From contig NC_044289.2 in the NCBI RefSeq assembly GCF_004027225.2, forward strand, positions 8,597,761 through 8,661,760: a stretch of DNA of 64,000 nt. Direction: 5' to 3'. Each line of letters opens with the position of its first letter. Within the stretch, counting starts at the first letter, position 1. A program made the translations under genes and the position numbers. This stretch comes from Strigops habroptila. Taxonomy: Eukaryota; Chordata; Aves; Psittaciformes; Psittacidae. The notes beneath the pieces were generated by a model. The model saw only the letters and a list, made by a program, of their open reading frames with translations. It had not been told where the DNA came from and searched no databases. Below are positions 51,601-62,655 of this stretch, one piece after another.

Positions 51601-54600
51601 CCGTTACAGCTGCGGGAAGCGCCGGTGGGAGGACCGGGTGCCGGTGCGGGAGGACAGGGCGGCGGGCAGGTACGGCGGGTGGCGCGGCGGCTGCTTCTAT
51701 GAGGGGGAGAACCTCCGCTTTTTGGGTTGTTGTTGCCCGTTATCCCGAAGCACGCCGGGAAGCGCCCTTTGCTCAGGAGCAGCCCCTGTCGCGGGCGATG
51801 CCCGGGTGGCCGCAGGGCGCGGGGGCTCCCCGCCGTGGCCCCGCCCGGGGGGCCGGTCCCGGGCAGCGCGCGGGGCCGGGCGGGCAGCGCGAGGCGCGAG
51901 TGCCCTCCACCGACCGGGACCCGCTCGGCGCCGCGGCAGGTAACTGCGGACGGGCACCGGCAGCTCGGGGTGGGGGTTCGAACCCTGTACGGGGGCTGCG
52001 GCAGGCGGGGGTGTGTGTGCGTGTGCGGGAGCGGGGCTGCCGTGCCCCTCCGCTTGAAGCCAGCGCTTCTGGTCTTCGCCTCTCCTGCGTGTGTTAACGC
52101 TTCTGTTGCTCCTCAAAAGCGTTTATTCATAATAGTTTCTTCAGTCCTTGGCCGAATGCTTCTCTTGAATAGGTGGATAATCAAAAGGGTGAAGCAGTAG
52201 GTAGATAATGAGAGAAATTTAAAGCCGTGAGAACCTGAAAGTACGTGGAATCCTAGTTGTAAAGTGTAACATGTTTCTGGCTCTTTCTTGGGTGGAAAAA
52301 TGCTGATAAATTCAGTGTAGAAAACATCAAGGCCTTTGGAGTATTTCAGTAAGTAATCAGCCGTGGGTTTTGCTTATTCAAGGAAGTGATTTTTGTAATC
52401 GAAAATTATTTAAATGGTGCTTTATAGTGGAAGAAGAAAGGAACTTTGGGACAGTTTAAAGTTCTTGTAAGTCCTAGTTTTTCAGGTAGGAACCCGAAAA
52501 ATCAAATCGAGGCAGCAGGGAACTGATGCAGAGGTTTTCAGATCTAGGATGGGAGTGAATACTTGCTAATCCATCATGAGTTATTTTAACTGGGGAAGTG
52601 TATGGTTATGTTAACTTAGAAATAGTTGATCAAATGGAGTCTGGAAAAAAGCTCAGCAAAGGTATCAAACTCTTTGGGGGGGGGGGGGAGAAGGGGAAGC
52701 TTGAGCTTTGACTATTTCCTCCCAATTCAAGTGAAATATAATTTTATCACAGTTGGGGGAGAAAACAAAAAGTTCCCAATTGCTCAGATGAGTGGTAGAC
52801 CATAGACCAGCAGCACCTTTTCTGAAAGCACATCAAACCAGACAAGACTTAGTTTACTCCTCTTTTACTGGTTCCCTTTAAATTAGAAAAAATTAATTCG
52901 AGCTGTGTGGATTTTATCAGCCTTCCTTGTCGATGACCGCCTTGTCCTACACAATAGTGGATTTTTTCCATCCATTTGCCAGTGATTCAGTCTAACCCCC
53001 CTGCTGGGTTTACTGCATTCTTCTAACTTATTGGATAACTAGATGCTGAGAGATAACATTCCTGAAATTCGGGGGTGGGGAGATAAAAAAACTCAGTAGA
53101 AGTCCTATCCCTGGGAAGCCTTTGGAGAGGGTTAAGTGAAGTGCACAAGCAATTGTTGTGGCAGGGCTCTCGGTAAATCCGTGTACAGTATGCAGACAGG
53201 GCTGGCTGCACTGGGAGGTTTCTTTGCAGAGAAAACGCAGGATTTCAGACCGTTAAGTTCGTGTTGTTGCTGAGTGCTGGGGGGGAGGGCAGGTTTGGGT
53301 AAATGAGGTGCTCTGATTGCAGGTGTTGGGTGTTCCCTCGGCTGGGGGGAGACGGTGTAGAAATCAAGATGAAGAGCTTCAGAGAAGCTGTTGGGTTTTT
53401 TTAAAGAAACAGTAAATTGCTCCTTTGTTATATCAGCTACTGCACAATAACCAAGCGTCCTGCATCTCAACCCCCTTTTTGAGATAGGGGAAACTACTAC
53501 ACGCGGTTTTTTTTTTTTTTTTTCCCAAAGTAGAAGGGAAGATAAGGTATAACTCTTCCCTACTTGTCATGCAGCAAGTCGGTACAAGCTGGGAATTGAA
53601 TTTATTTGGCTTCCTGAGCCTTTACTGTCAGACAGGGCAGCTGGGAAGGAAAATGTGTGACAGTGGTAGCAGGGGCAGCAGGCAGGGGCAGGGCTGATAA
53701 CCTGCCTGCTGCTGCTGGGCACAGGTACTTTCAATTTACTGGAGTTTCTCTCTCTTGAGGTGGCAACTAGTGCTTAGGACTGGAAAAGTTACTCTTGAAA
53801 CTCCTCAGAATTGTGAAAATTAGGAGCAAAGGCTGTGCTGGAGAGTTGAAAAGGGGGCTTTGAATTTCGTATGGTCTTATCAGTGGAAAAGAGGAAAAAT
53901 AAAGTACTATCAAGGGAAGGGAGATAAATGATCAGATGCTTTGAAGCAGTTAAAGTTTGAGGACTTGTCTAGACATAGTTATCCTGAAATATCTCCTTAG
54001 GGGTGGGCAACAGTCTTTCATGCAGACATTTCTACTCCACTTGAAACATTTTACATGGCTACTGCAGAGGTGGAAGCTGCAGAGTGAAACGCATGTGCTC
54101 ACGGAGGAGAGACTGTGCAAGGAAGAGCTTTGTGCTTTCTAAAGTAGAACCTACGGTTATTTTGCAACATGGGGAAACTGTGTAGTTGGGCCTGAGAGGT
54201 TGACTGTTTAAGCCCCAAATGCTAAAGGATTTGGAAGAGAGGTTTTGATGTTTTAGCCTATTCTGTGAAATACCTGCTGGATGGATGGAAACAGTTAGGA
54301 AAGTAGTAAAGATCTCTCAAGTCAGTGTACAGACTAGTTATGGAAGCTTCTTGTATCTTTTTCAGTGCTTGATTTCCCATTACATCTGCTTGGATTCTTG
54401 CGAAGATAAGTTTAAAAACATCCATTTTTGACCTCTATGGACCCTATTTATGACTAAGTTCTGAATCACATACTACTTGTACTTGTCTGCAGGACTAGAT
54501 TTCTCTCTAAATTTTTCCACAGAGTTAGGTCAACTTTAGAGGCATCAATTTAATGATATTTGAGGTGGGAAATGTGTGCAAGCACTATGCTTTTACTTTT

Positions 54601-57600
54601 GTTTCTTTCACTTATAGAGGTTGTTTGGGCTGAAAGAAAGGAGGGAAAAGAAGTATTTAATTCACCCTGTTTAGATATGAGGGATCCAAACAGTTTTCAT
54701 CATAGCTGTGCTGAGAACACGTTTCCTCCCTGCTGAAGGACTTGTAACCCTGAAGTGTACATGTTTAACAGAATTGCATACATATAGATTTGGATCTATT
54801 GCTCTGTAGACCATTGCATAACAGGCCTCTGACATTTGCATTTTGCAATTGATCAAATCGTTTGGGTTTTGTTAATAAATTTTCACGTGCACTTTCTGTC
54901 ACTCAGCATTAAACAGTTGAAGATTGATTTGATGAATATACATATAATACCCTTGTTAACCTAATAAATGTTAAGGTTTGCAATATCCTGCCTTGCAGAG
55001 CTTTTACACTACCCCAGAACAGTAAGTCAACATGGGTTGTTGCTTGGACATGCTTCCCCTCCACCCTGCCATGCACAGGATATACACATGTATCAGATGT
55101 GTGGTTCAGTTACACCTTCAAAATGAAAGCCGCAAATAGCTCCTGTGCTTGCAGAGTCTTCTGTTCCCCTTGTAAAATGGTGTGGGCTAGTAACATGGAA
55201 CCAGAGCTGGGCCCTGAGATGAATTACTGGAGGTGCGAGACCTGAACAGAAGAGATCTTGTAATACAAATTCTCAGTTGTGGTTGACGTCTGCAGTGTGC
55301 CCCGCTGGGTGCATGGGAGGTGAAATACTTGGTTACCGCACCCTTGGCACCCATCAAAATGGGACCAATTAATGCAAGTTACAAGACATTTCACCTGATG
55401 GGGGCTGTAGCACATCTGCAGTCCCTCCTGCTTCTCCCTCAGCTGTATGAGCCCAAAGTTTTCCCTCCTGAACCCTCTGGCCTGCTGTGCCCCAAATGCT
55501 TGCACGCCTCTAGCTGCGTGCAAGTTTGTTGTCTGGAGGATGGCAATGCTGAGCAAAAACATCCTGTTTTGGTTTAAAATTGCTCTTCACCTCTCTTCCA
55601 GTTCCGAGAGTTCCCTGAATGTTATTTTTGTGTCCAAGTGCAAATTCTGCTCAGTACGATGTGTGGGGTGCTGGTGGAGGAAGGGCAGGAGTGGACTTGC
55701 AGACCAGCTCTGCTTTCCCTGCCCCTTCCTGAAGTGGGTGAGTTGCGGATGCAGCTAAACAGGGTGTCCTGAGCGGGTCTGGAACAACTTCATGTGTTTT
55801 GCGAACAGGACTTGTTGCTTTGCTGTCTAATAATCATCAATATCAATGTGGGGTTCTGTAAGTTAATCATCTTTCCTTTACTTCTATGGCTTTTAGACGT
55901 TTTTATGTGAGTGTGCTTTTGAAGTGTTTAGAAGCTGATATTGGACTTAGTTTTGCTTTTGTCAGACCTCTTCGGTAGTAATTACTTCCATTATGGCGGA
56001 GTGAAAGTTGTTTAATAGATCAGTGTACAATTAAGAACTGCTCTGATGTTCCTGTGCTAACAATATGATGTGAATTTCTGAGAGATGGTTAACAAAGAAT
56101 TATAAACTGAAGTACAAACACAAAAGAAGCTTATGTGGTGTCTTGCTCAGTGTTACAATGCTTTCTCTACCTTCCTTAAGTTGTGTTCCTTTTAAGCTGT
56201 TTTGCAGGTGCTAGTTGCCTTGCTGCACTGTTCCCTTTTTACCTGTACAAAGGGATTTACAATCAACCTCTTTTCACTGAGCCTTGGGAGATTTCTTTCA
56301 TATTATTGTTTTTATTGAAGACAGAACTGAGATGCAGATTTGGGGCTGAGTTTCTTTGGAACTACAAAATGAATTAGCAAAATAAGAGCAGGACTTCATA
56401 CCAGTCTACAAACCTGATTCTAATATCTTTAACTTGCAATTAAGGTGAAGATGGTGATCTTAAGAATAGGAAATACTCAGTTTAAATCTAGCTATTTATA
56501 ATGTGACTTTCTTTTATTTTAAGGGAGTCCACAAGACGTCCCAGGTGACAGAGATGGTGAAATGAGTTCCAAAAGGTGCCGCACGGAGGAAACTAAAATC
56601 TGTGAGAAATGCTGTGCAGAATTCTTTGATCTCTCTGAATTCCTTGAGCATAAGAAAAATTGCACTAAAAATCCACCTGTTCTAATCATGAATGACAGTG
56701 AGGGAACAGTACCTCCCGAAAGCTTCTCTGAAGGCTCTCTAGGAAGCTTTCCAAGTGATCGAATGGATAGCAGGGCACGCAAGGACGTTCAGGCGAAGGG
56801 TTGCACTGCTTCTATGGAGAAGAGAGAAGGAAAAATGGATGCTGAATCGGTAGGAGGAATGTATCTTAAAATAGAACCCCCTGTCACGCCTGCAGCTCCT
56901 GGCCTAAGCTATCTACCAAAATCCAAAGTACCAAACACTAATGTGACTTTGCAGACAATACGTGGCACTAAAGTGGCTGTGAACCAGCGGACCTCCGATG
57001 CCATCTCTTCTTCAGCAGCCAGTTTTAATGCTATTCCCATGATCCTGGAGCAGCTCGTGTGTTTGCAGCAGCAGCAACTCCAGCAGATTCAGTTGACAGA
57101 GCAAATTCGCATTCAGATTGCCATGATGGCTCCCCATGCCCTGCATCCTTCCATAGCAGCTGCTACTGACCCACTAAAAGCTCTGGGCGCTCACATGTCT
57201 CAGCAGCTCTCGGCTGCTGTTGCTTTAATAGGACAGAAAGCTGGAAGCCAGAGCCTATCACTGGAATCCTTGAAGCAAGGAAAACTACCTCATTCTAACA
57301 CTGGTGTTGCGGCTGCCAGCTCGCTGGCTGCTGGGCTTGCCTCCACCTTCCCCTTGAAGCCAGAGGCAAGCAGAAGCCTACCCAGCTCCATTTCTCAGTT
57401 CCCGAATCCTTTGCTACCTCAGTCCTCCAACTCGGTCATCTTCCAAAACCCACTTTCAGCTGTTTCTTCTGTTATAGATTCCTCAAAGAAGGGGAAAGGA
57501 AAACCTCCCAACATTAGCGTGTCTGAAAGCAAACCGAATGCAGAAGAGCCATTCTTCAAACACAAGTGTAAATTCTGCGGCAAGGTCTTTGGAAATGACA

Positions 57601-60600
57601 GTGCCCTGCAGATTCACCTCCGATCCCACACCGGTGAAAGACCCTATAAGTGTAACATTTGTGGTAACCGCTTTACAACCAAAGGAAACCTTAAAGTGCA
57701 TTTTCAGCGTCACAAAGACAAATACCCCCACATAAAGATGAATCCTTACCCAGTTCCTGAGCACCTGGACAATGTTCCCACTAGCACCGGAATCCCATAT
57801 GGGATGTCTGTGCCACTGGATGAGTCTAACCTAATAGTGGATAGCAAACCTCTCCTAACAACACTGCCTACCTCTGCGGCCACCAGTGCACCTCAGACCA
57901 TCTCCAACCTAGCAGGCATTAAGGAGTCTCTGCCTGCTACGTTCTCAAGTGACCTGCAGTCAAGGCCTTCTCCAGAAAGTGAGGGTGGCTCTTCCTCATC
58001 AGGGGCAGTCGGTCATGAATCGGGAACAGAGCAGAGCTTGAGTTCACCACAAGCTACCTGCAGCATGAGCATCTTCCATGTAAGTGGGTCAAACGAGCAA
58101 GGCTCAGAAACATCAAAGCTTCAGCAACTGGTTGAAAATATCGACAAATCCACTGCTGACCCCAACGAGTGCCTGATCTGTCACAGAGTGCTGAGCTGCC
58201 AGAGTTCACTCAAAATGCATTATCGTACTCACACTGGAGAGAGGCCGTTCAAGTGTAAAATCTGTGGCCGTGCCTTCTCCACTAAAGGGAACCTTAAAAC
58301 TCATTATGGTGTCCACCGGGCCAATACTCCTTTGAAGATGCAACATTCATGTCCTATTTGCCAGAAGAAGTTTACAAATGCAGTTGTGTTGCAGCAGCAT
58401 ATCCGCATGCATATGGGGGGACAAATACCCAATACGCCAATGCCAGAAAACACCTGTGACAACACTGATGTGGATGCTACTGTGGCTGAGAAGAATGGAG
58501 ACGTTGGTCGCCCAGATGAGACCGTGGAAAGTGTAGAGATGGAAGAGGACCTGGACTCTCAGGATGGCCCTAGGAGCTCTTCAAAACCTACTACTCCATA
58601 TGATGCACAATCAGAATCACCAGCCACTTTCTCTGGTATTGCAGCACTGGAGAACCAAATGAAGATCGTCAACTCTGCTTTGAACTTGCAGCGACAAAAC
58701 AGCTTGAAGTCTAGTGACAATGGCTCAGCAGAAAGTGATGGCATGACAAATGATTCTTCGTCTGTGGCAGGAGATCCAGATTACCAGAACGGCAGGAGTC
58801 CTGCTGCCTCGGAGTCTGCATCGCTCCAGGCTCTGTCCCCAGCCAACAGCCAAGCTGAGAGCGTAAGATCAAAGTCACCTAACTTCAACAATCAAGAAGA
58901 TACAGGTGCAGGAAGTAAATCAGAGGGTCCTGAGAACACTTCAGAAATGGAAGGGGTTGTTGGTGCTTTGGATTTAACTTACGGCAATGTTGGTCGAAAG
59001 GTCATTAAAGAAGAGCCCGGGTTACATTTTGCAAATGGAGAATATGGTAAGTAATATGACATGCTTGCAATAACTTGGGGTGGGGTAGTAGGATTGGAGG
59101 AAATCTATCTCTAAAAGGAGCATCAGGAGTCAAAACCACCTCAGCTTTCCCCTCTTCCTTGTCTTCTATTAAAATAGGGGCATGTGCCCTGTAAAGTTTT
59201 CCTGACTCAGTCAGACTCAAAATTCAACAGAATTCAAAGACTTAAGCGCTGTCGTCTCCTGCAAGGGGTAGCATAGATAGAGATCCTTAAAATGAGTAGG
59301 GGCTGTGCACTTACTATCTTTAATACTAATACCTCCCTATAGCTCTCTAAAGCCGTGTTTGTTTTTCATGGGAAACTGCTTAACCTAAGATTGTGATATT
59401 AAAACTCTGGAATACTTTGTGGGATTTTCAAGCTCTTTAGTATTAATGCTAATGTTGGTCTAAATTTGACCTAAAGTGAGCCCTTTGAACTCCTTACCAG
59501 AAAGGTAGGGATGAACTGATTTCTTTCAGAGCGTCCTAGCAAGTGTAACAGCAACCCTACCCATGTGTCTTTGGAGCGCTTTGCAGACATGCTCTTCAGG
59601 CACATGCAGCTCCAAAGTCAGGGCCTCTGGTATCTTAGCCAGACTCAAGCTTGGAAGCAGGAGGAGGTTGGGATATAAACATTATCTGTGCTTTCTTTCC
59701 AGGTCGAAGTAGTATTCCAGCTGCTTTTGTTAGAGCTCCCCCAGCCCTCATAAAAATGGAGATGCCCAGTGAGCGTCCCATTAGCACTAGCCATTTCATT
59801 GGCCCACCAGCTCTCTCCCCTGGTGTTGCCCCTCTTCTTGTGCCACGACCAAAATTCTGCCGTCCTGCCAAACAGCACATCTGCACTACATGTGGGAAGA
59901 ACTTCTCCTCTGCCAGCGCCCTTCAGATTCATGAGCGGACCCATACTGGTGAAAAGCCATTTGCCTGTACCATCTGTGGGAGAGCCTTCACAACAAAAGG
60001 AAACCTGAAGGTACGTTGTGTTTTATGTTGTGATCTCCTTTGTCAGGGAGATCTGGGAAGACTTCCTAATATTTATCCTGCCTTTGGGGCAGTGTCGATT
60101 TTGTTTTAGTTCCTTAAATGGTTATCTTTGACTTTTATCTCTCCTTCCTGAGTTTCTTCATACAACTTGCTAAACAGTGTACTGAGATCACCCGCAGAAG
60201 TGTTTGCTATTGCCTTTGACTTTCCTTTTGGATGGTAGGGAAGGCCTAGCCCTTACTAAGCAGATTGCTTTATTTTCATTTGTATTTGGATGCATCAAGA
60301 CATAAACATTTCATAGACTGAATGCTACAGAATGATGCCTACAGAATACATGCATTACACCACATTGCTTGAAACACCATGCAGGACAAGGAGGGATAAA
60401 ACCAAGAGATGGCACAAAGTACTTGTGGATTGTGTCTAAGCACTTGCTGGAGTGCAAGAAGTCTGTCCTTATTGTCAGGTTAATCCATTTGCCCTCTAAG
60501 GGACCTGCAGGTCCCTCGCTCGCATGGAGGCTTCTCCCTTGCCATGAGAACCTCTTCAGGCTTTTCAGTCCTCTTGCATAAATGCTGATGAGGAGGGAAA

Positions 60601-61502
60601 AATACTGCAGTTTGTGAACAGTCACTTGCTGGAAGCACTAGCAGTATGTTTGTGGTGTGGAAGACTTTAGCTTAGCTGTAACCTCTCTTCCAAACTCCTT
60701 GGTGAGTTTTTTTTGCATTAACTCTTAGTTTTTTTCAGTGTAGTCTGTTCACAGCAAAGAATGTGGCTGTTATTCTTCTGGGGGGGGAGAGAGGCATCTT
60801 TGTCAACGCCACTTACAATAAGAGTAAAAATACTGTCCTACAAGCACTCCAGCAGAAAACTCTAGAGAACCATGGTGATGTTGGGCAGAAGAATGACTGT
60901 ATCTTACACATGCCAGGAAGAGAATAAAGACAAGAACTAGCCAGCTTAAATACTTACCTGAATGCAAATAGAGCATACATGACTTCTTTTGAGCAACTTG
61001 GCTGTAAGCAAAGTAGAACTAGAGTATACAATAAAAGAACTTCAGTATTAATTGTTCTCTTTTTTTCCCCCTCTGGAAGGTCCATGTAGGAACTCACATG
61101 TGGAATAACTCTGCCAGGCGGGGAAGAAGGCTCTCGATTGATAACCCCATGGCTCTGCTGGGGAATGATCCCAAGAAGGTATCTGAAATGTTTCCAAAGG
61201 ATGTAATGCCTCCTTCAGTGAGCATTGATCCCACAGTATGGAATCAGTATGCAGCGGTACTCAGCAATGGCATAGCAATGAAGACTAATGAGATCTCGGT
61301 GATCCAGAGCGGTGGCTTACCTACCCTTCCAGTCACTATTGGGGGTGGTTCAGCAATAAATACTGCTACAGTCTCCAAAATAGATGGGACCCAGTCTGGG
61401 ACTGGTTCTGATCCAGAGAAGGCCAGTGGTGCTGCTGCAGACAATGTGCCAAAACACCAGTTTCCTCACTTCATGGAGGAGAACAAAATTGCTGTTAGTT
61501 AA
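48591..61502 (+). CDS. SALL4: SALL4, spalt-like zinc-finger transcription factor (complete, four coding exons)
   Basis: The coding sequence is join(48591-48660, 56524-59046, 59703-60010, 61080-61502), 3324 nt encoding 1107 residues; human SALL4 has 1053. SALL4 is a nuclear DNA-binding regulator of pluripotency, germ cells and limb and heart development, acting largely as a repressor through the NuRD complex. Visible parts in order are: the NuRD-recruiting N-terminus [11 protein letters not shown]; a C2HC finger (Cys50, Cys53, His66, Cys70); a Gln-rich dimerisation segment (199-222); C2H2 fingers at 372-392 and 400-420; a triplet at 573-593, 601-621 and 633-653; and a terminal pair at 925-945 and 953-973. 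The C-terminus ends in KHQFPHF...ENKIAVS, as in mammalian SALL4. SALL1 and SALL3 carry a further finger pair that is absent here, and the HINSEE N-terminus and [12 protein letters not shown] after finger 1 are SALL4-specific. The family assignment is from remembered human sequence, without an alignment, but I am very confident of it. Confidence 0.97.
48903..48924. repeat. 22-G homopolymer in proximal intron 1
   Basis: A run of 22 G about 240 bases inside intron 1. It has G-quadruplex potential on the non-template strand and is a place where assemblies often err. Confidence 0.85.
52677..52688. repeat. 12-G homopolymer in intron 1
   Basis: CTCTTT followed by twelve G. Length is likely variable or uncertain. 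Confidence 0.85.
56524..59046 (+). CDS. SALL4: SALL4 coding exon 2 (most of the protein)
   Basis: The acceptor TTTTATTTTAAG at 56512-56523 opens the exon in phase 1, and the donor G|GTAAGT at 59047 closes it in phase 1. The exon encodes residues 24-865. These hold the C2HC finger (50-70), a sumoylation-type LKIE around Lys139, the Gln-rich segment (199-222), the finger pair at 372-420 joined by the H/C link TGERPYK, and the triplet at 573-653 whose first two fingers are joined by TGERPFK. A Ser-rich acidic region follows and ends in a linker with GALDLT (837-842) and IKEE (Lys852). The first in-frame ATG within the exon is at 56562, but the reading frame is open from the acceptor, so translation continues from exon 1. 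Confidence 0.96.
57567..57573 (+). promoter_or_regulatory. SALL4: Internal splice donor matching the SALL4B isoform site
   Basis: Codons His-Lys-Cys before the first paired finger read CAC AAG T|GTAAAT, a plausible 5' splice site at 57568 in phase 1. Joining 57567 to exon 3 (59703) keeps the frame, recreates a Cys codon and gives a 614-residue protein with only the N-terminal finger and the terminal pair. The human SALL4B isoform lacks residues 385-820, which begins at this same Cys, and is about 617 residues. Use in this species is inferred. Confidence 0.5.
59047..59702 (+). other. SALL4: SALL4 intron 2 (656 bp)
   Basis: GTAAGT donor and a pyrimidine-rich TTTCTTTCCAG acceptor, phase 1. The intron has stops in the exon 2 reading frame at once (TAA at 59052), so retention would truncate the protein after residue 866. 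No other feature is seen. Confidence 0.93.
59703..60010 (+). CDS. SALL4: SALL4 coding exon 3
   Basis: The acceptor CTTTCTTTCCAG ends at 59702. Codon 865 (Gly) is completed across the junction, and the exon ends in phase 0 at Lys967 before GTACGT at 60011. It encodes the linker [17 protein letters not shown], close to the human RSSLPSTFIRAPPTYVK, then finger 925-945 and the first half of finger 953-973. This terminal pair corresponds to the cluster that binds AT-rich DNA in mammalian SALL4. The last intron cuts the final finger between its cysteine pair and its histidine pair. Confidence 0.95.
60011..61079 (+). other. SALL4: SALL4 intron 3 (1069 bp)
   Basis: GTACGT donor and a strong polypyrimidine acceptor, phase 0. 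A short G run lies at 60781-60788. Nothing else is recognised in it. Confidence 0.93.
61080..61502 (+). CDS. SALL4: SALL4 coding exon 4 and stop codon
   Basis: A long pyrimidine tract (CTCTTTTTTTCCCCCTCTGG) precedes the AAG acceptor ending at 61079. The exon opens in phase 0 with Val-His, which supplies the two zinc-binding histidines (969, 973) of the last finger. Then comes the basic segment [13 protein letters not shown] and a conserved tail containing [11 protein letters not shown] and [10 protein letters not shown], ending at TAA 61500-61502. The segment after the last finger reads [15 protein letters not shown], closer to the wording I recall for SALL1 than to human SALL4 ([16 protein letters not shown]). 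Confidence 0.96.
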   Translation, partial: VHVGTHMWNNSARRGRRLSIDNPMALLGNDPKKVSEMFPKDVMPPSVSIDPTVWNQYAAVLSNGIAMKTNEISVIQSGGLPTLPVTIGGGSAINTATVSKIDGTQSGTGSDPEKASGAAADNVPKHQFPHFMEENKIAVS

Positions 61503-61675
61503 AAACTCTAGTGAAGCTGACGTACAGAAAGAACAAATATATATACACAAACATATATTTTTAAGAGATTCCACTTCAGCCTCCTATTTTCCTATTGACG
61601 TGCAAATGATTTTATGGTTGTCTTTGTAAGAGTTGCCCAGAGTACAATCATGATATTGCTTTGCAAATAGTAAAT

Positions 61676-61681
61676 AATAAA
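61676..61681 (+). terminator. Proximal AATAAA, possible early poly(A) signal
   Basis: AATAAA lies about 175 bases after the stop codon. It could give a short 3'UTR without the let-7 site, but nothing else marks it as used. Confidence 0.3.
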
Positions 61682-62655
61682 GTATAGGATTTCCTTCTAT
61701 GTGGAAAGATGCGGGTCTTGCAAAGTAGTTCTTACGTGTGACTAATGTGTACAGCCTTACAGAAGTTTCTACAACTTGAAATTCCAAAGGTTAGAATATT
61801 TACCTCTTAGTTTAGAGTGAAATACTTGGGGGATTTGAATTGAGTGGAAACAACCTACTGTTGATGGAAAAGCTTCTATTTACTGATGAGAAATGAGAAC
61901 TGTTAATGCGGGTAAATATCCTAGAATGTCTGGACCCTCTTAGGAGTAGTTTTTCTGTTTGGATTTTTGGCTCTGTGTGGTTGCTGAATGTACTTCTTAC
62001 TATAATGGCTATAAAAACTACAATTTTTTTTTTATTATTATTCCTTTTTTGCCTCAGAAGTTCTAAGAAGAGAAAATTGCTGTTTTTCGTTAATCACTGC
62101 TCCTAAAGAATTAATTCTCTGTATGTTGACTGCTGCTTATTTAATACTACTACTAGGACAGTCCTTCAAATGTAGTGCCAAAACTCCTACTTCCAAAGAT
62201 GTGCAGTTTTTCCTAGATGTTTTATTTCAATACCAAGAGCCCCAAACAAGCATGGGTGGGTATGTATATAGTTTTTTTTTTTTTCTCTCTTGAAAGGGAA
62301 GACTTGCCTTAGGAAGTCAGGTCTAAAAGCTCTGCAAGGAATCTCAGGTGACTGTTGCAATTAGGCATTCGAACTGGTTTCCTTAGCAAGAGACTTTTTG
62401 ATTTTTTTTTTTTTTTTTAATTTTTATTTTTATTTTCATTTGAGTAATTTAGAAGATCAGTCTGTGTAAACCTGTATTTAAATATGAAGTATTCATGCTT
62501 AGGTTAAATGTTTTGTGGGTTTTTGGATGGCATTCCTACTCTGGTCATTAAGTTTCTTGGTGGTCTGTGAATTTGCATTCTACCAAAAATGGTAATTAAT
62601 GGTCCATGTGTATTGTATGAAGGTTGCTGGGATAGTCATCTGGATTCTAAGTTAT

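Larger units (their letters stand above)
48200..52090. promoter_or_regulatory. SALL4: CpG-rich domain (CpG island cluster) over promoter, exon 1 and proximal intron 1
   Basis: CpG dinucleotides and G/C runs become dense in three blocks, about 48.2-49.1, 49.4-50.7 and 51.55-52.1 kb. AT-richer DNA lies between them, and the rest of the window is CpG-poor. Such clusters mark promoters of developmental regulators, which are often Polycomb targets in somatic tissue. The block holds many long chance reading frames on both strands because stop codons are scarce in GC-rich DNA; none resembles a known protein. Boundaries are by eye. Confidence 0.75.
48661..56523 (+). other. SALL4: SALL4 intron 1 (7.9 kb)
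   Basis: This is a GT-AG intron of phase 1. Its first 3.4 kb are CpG-rich with G tracts (48903-48924). A CpG-containing but AT-richer stretch at about 50640-50930 looks like a candidate regulatory element. From about 52.1 kb to the acceptor it is ordinary AT-rich intron with a 12-G run at 52677-52688 and a T run near 53508-53523. I see no additional coding exon. The GC-rich half could hold an alternative first exon, but nothing in the sequence demands one. Confidence 0.85.

Noticed and set aside
51970..51990. GGTTCGAACCC, a perfect tRNA B-box-like word
   Set aside because: No A box upstream and no acceptor or T-stem pairing around it; a chance palindrome in GC-rich DNA.
51582..52097. 171-codon open frame on the plus strand in intron 1
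   Set aside because: Same GC-driven effect, with three overlapping frames open at once and no known domain.
52985..53030. CAGTCTAACCCCCCTGCTGGG, slightly like the CR1 LINE word AGTCCAACCCCCCTGC
   Set aside because: Only a dozen bases match and neither the flanks nor an ATTCTATG tail support a CR1 insertion.
57483..57764. Open frame antisense to the zinc-finger part of exon 2
   Set aside because: A shadow of the conserved finger codons on the opposite strand.
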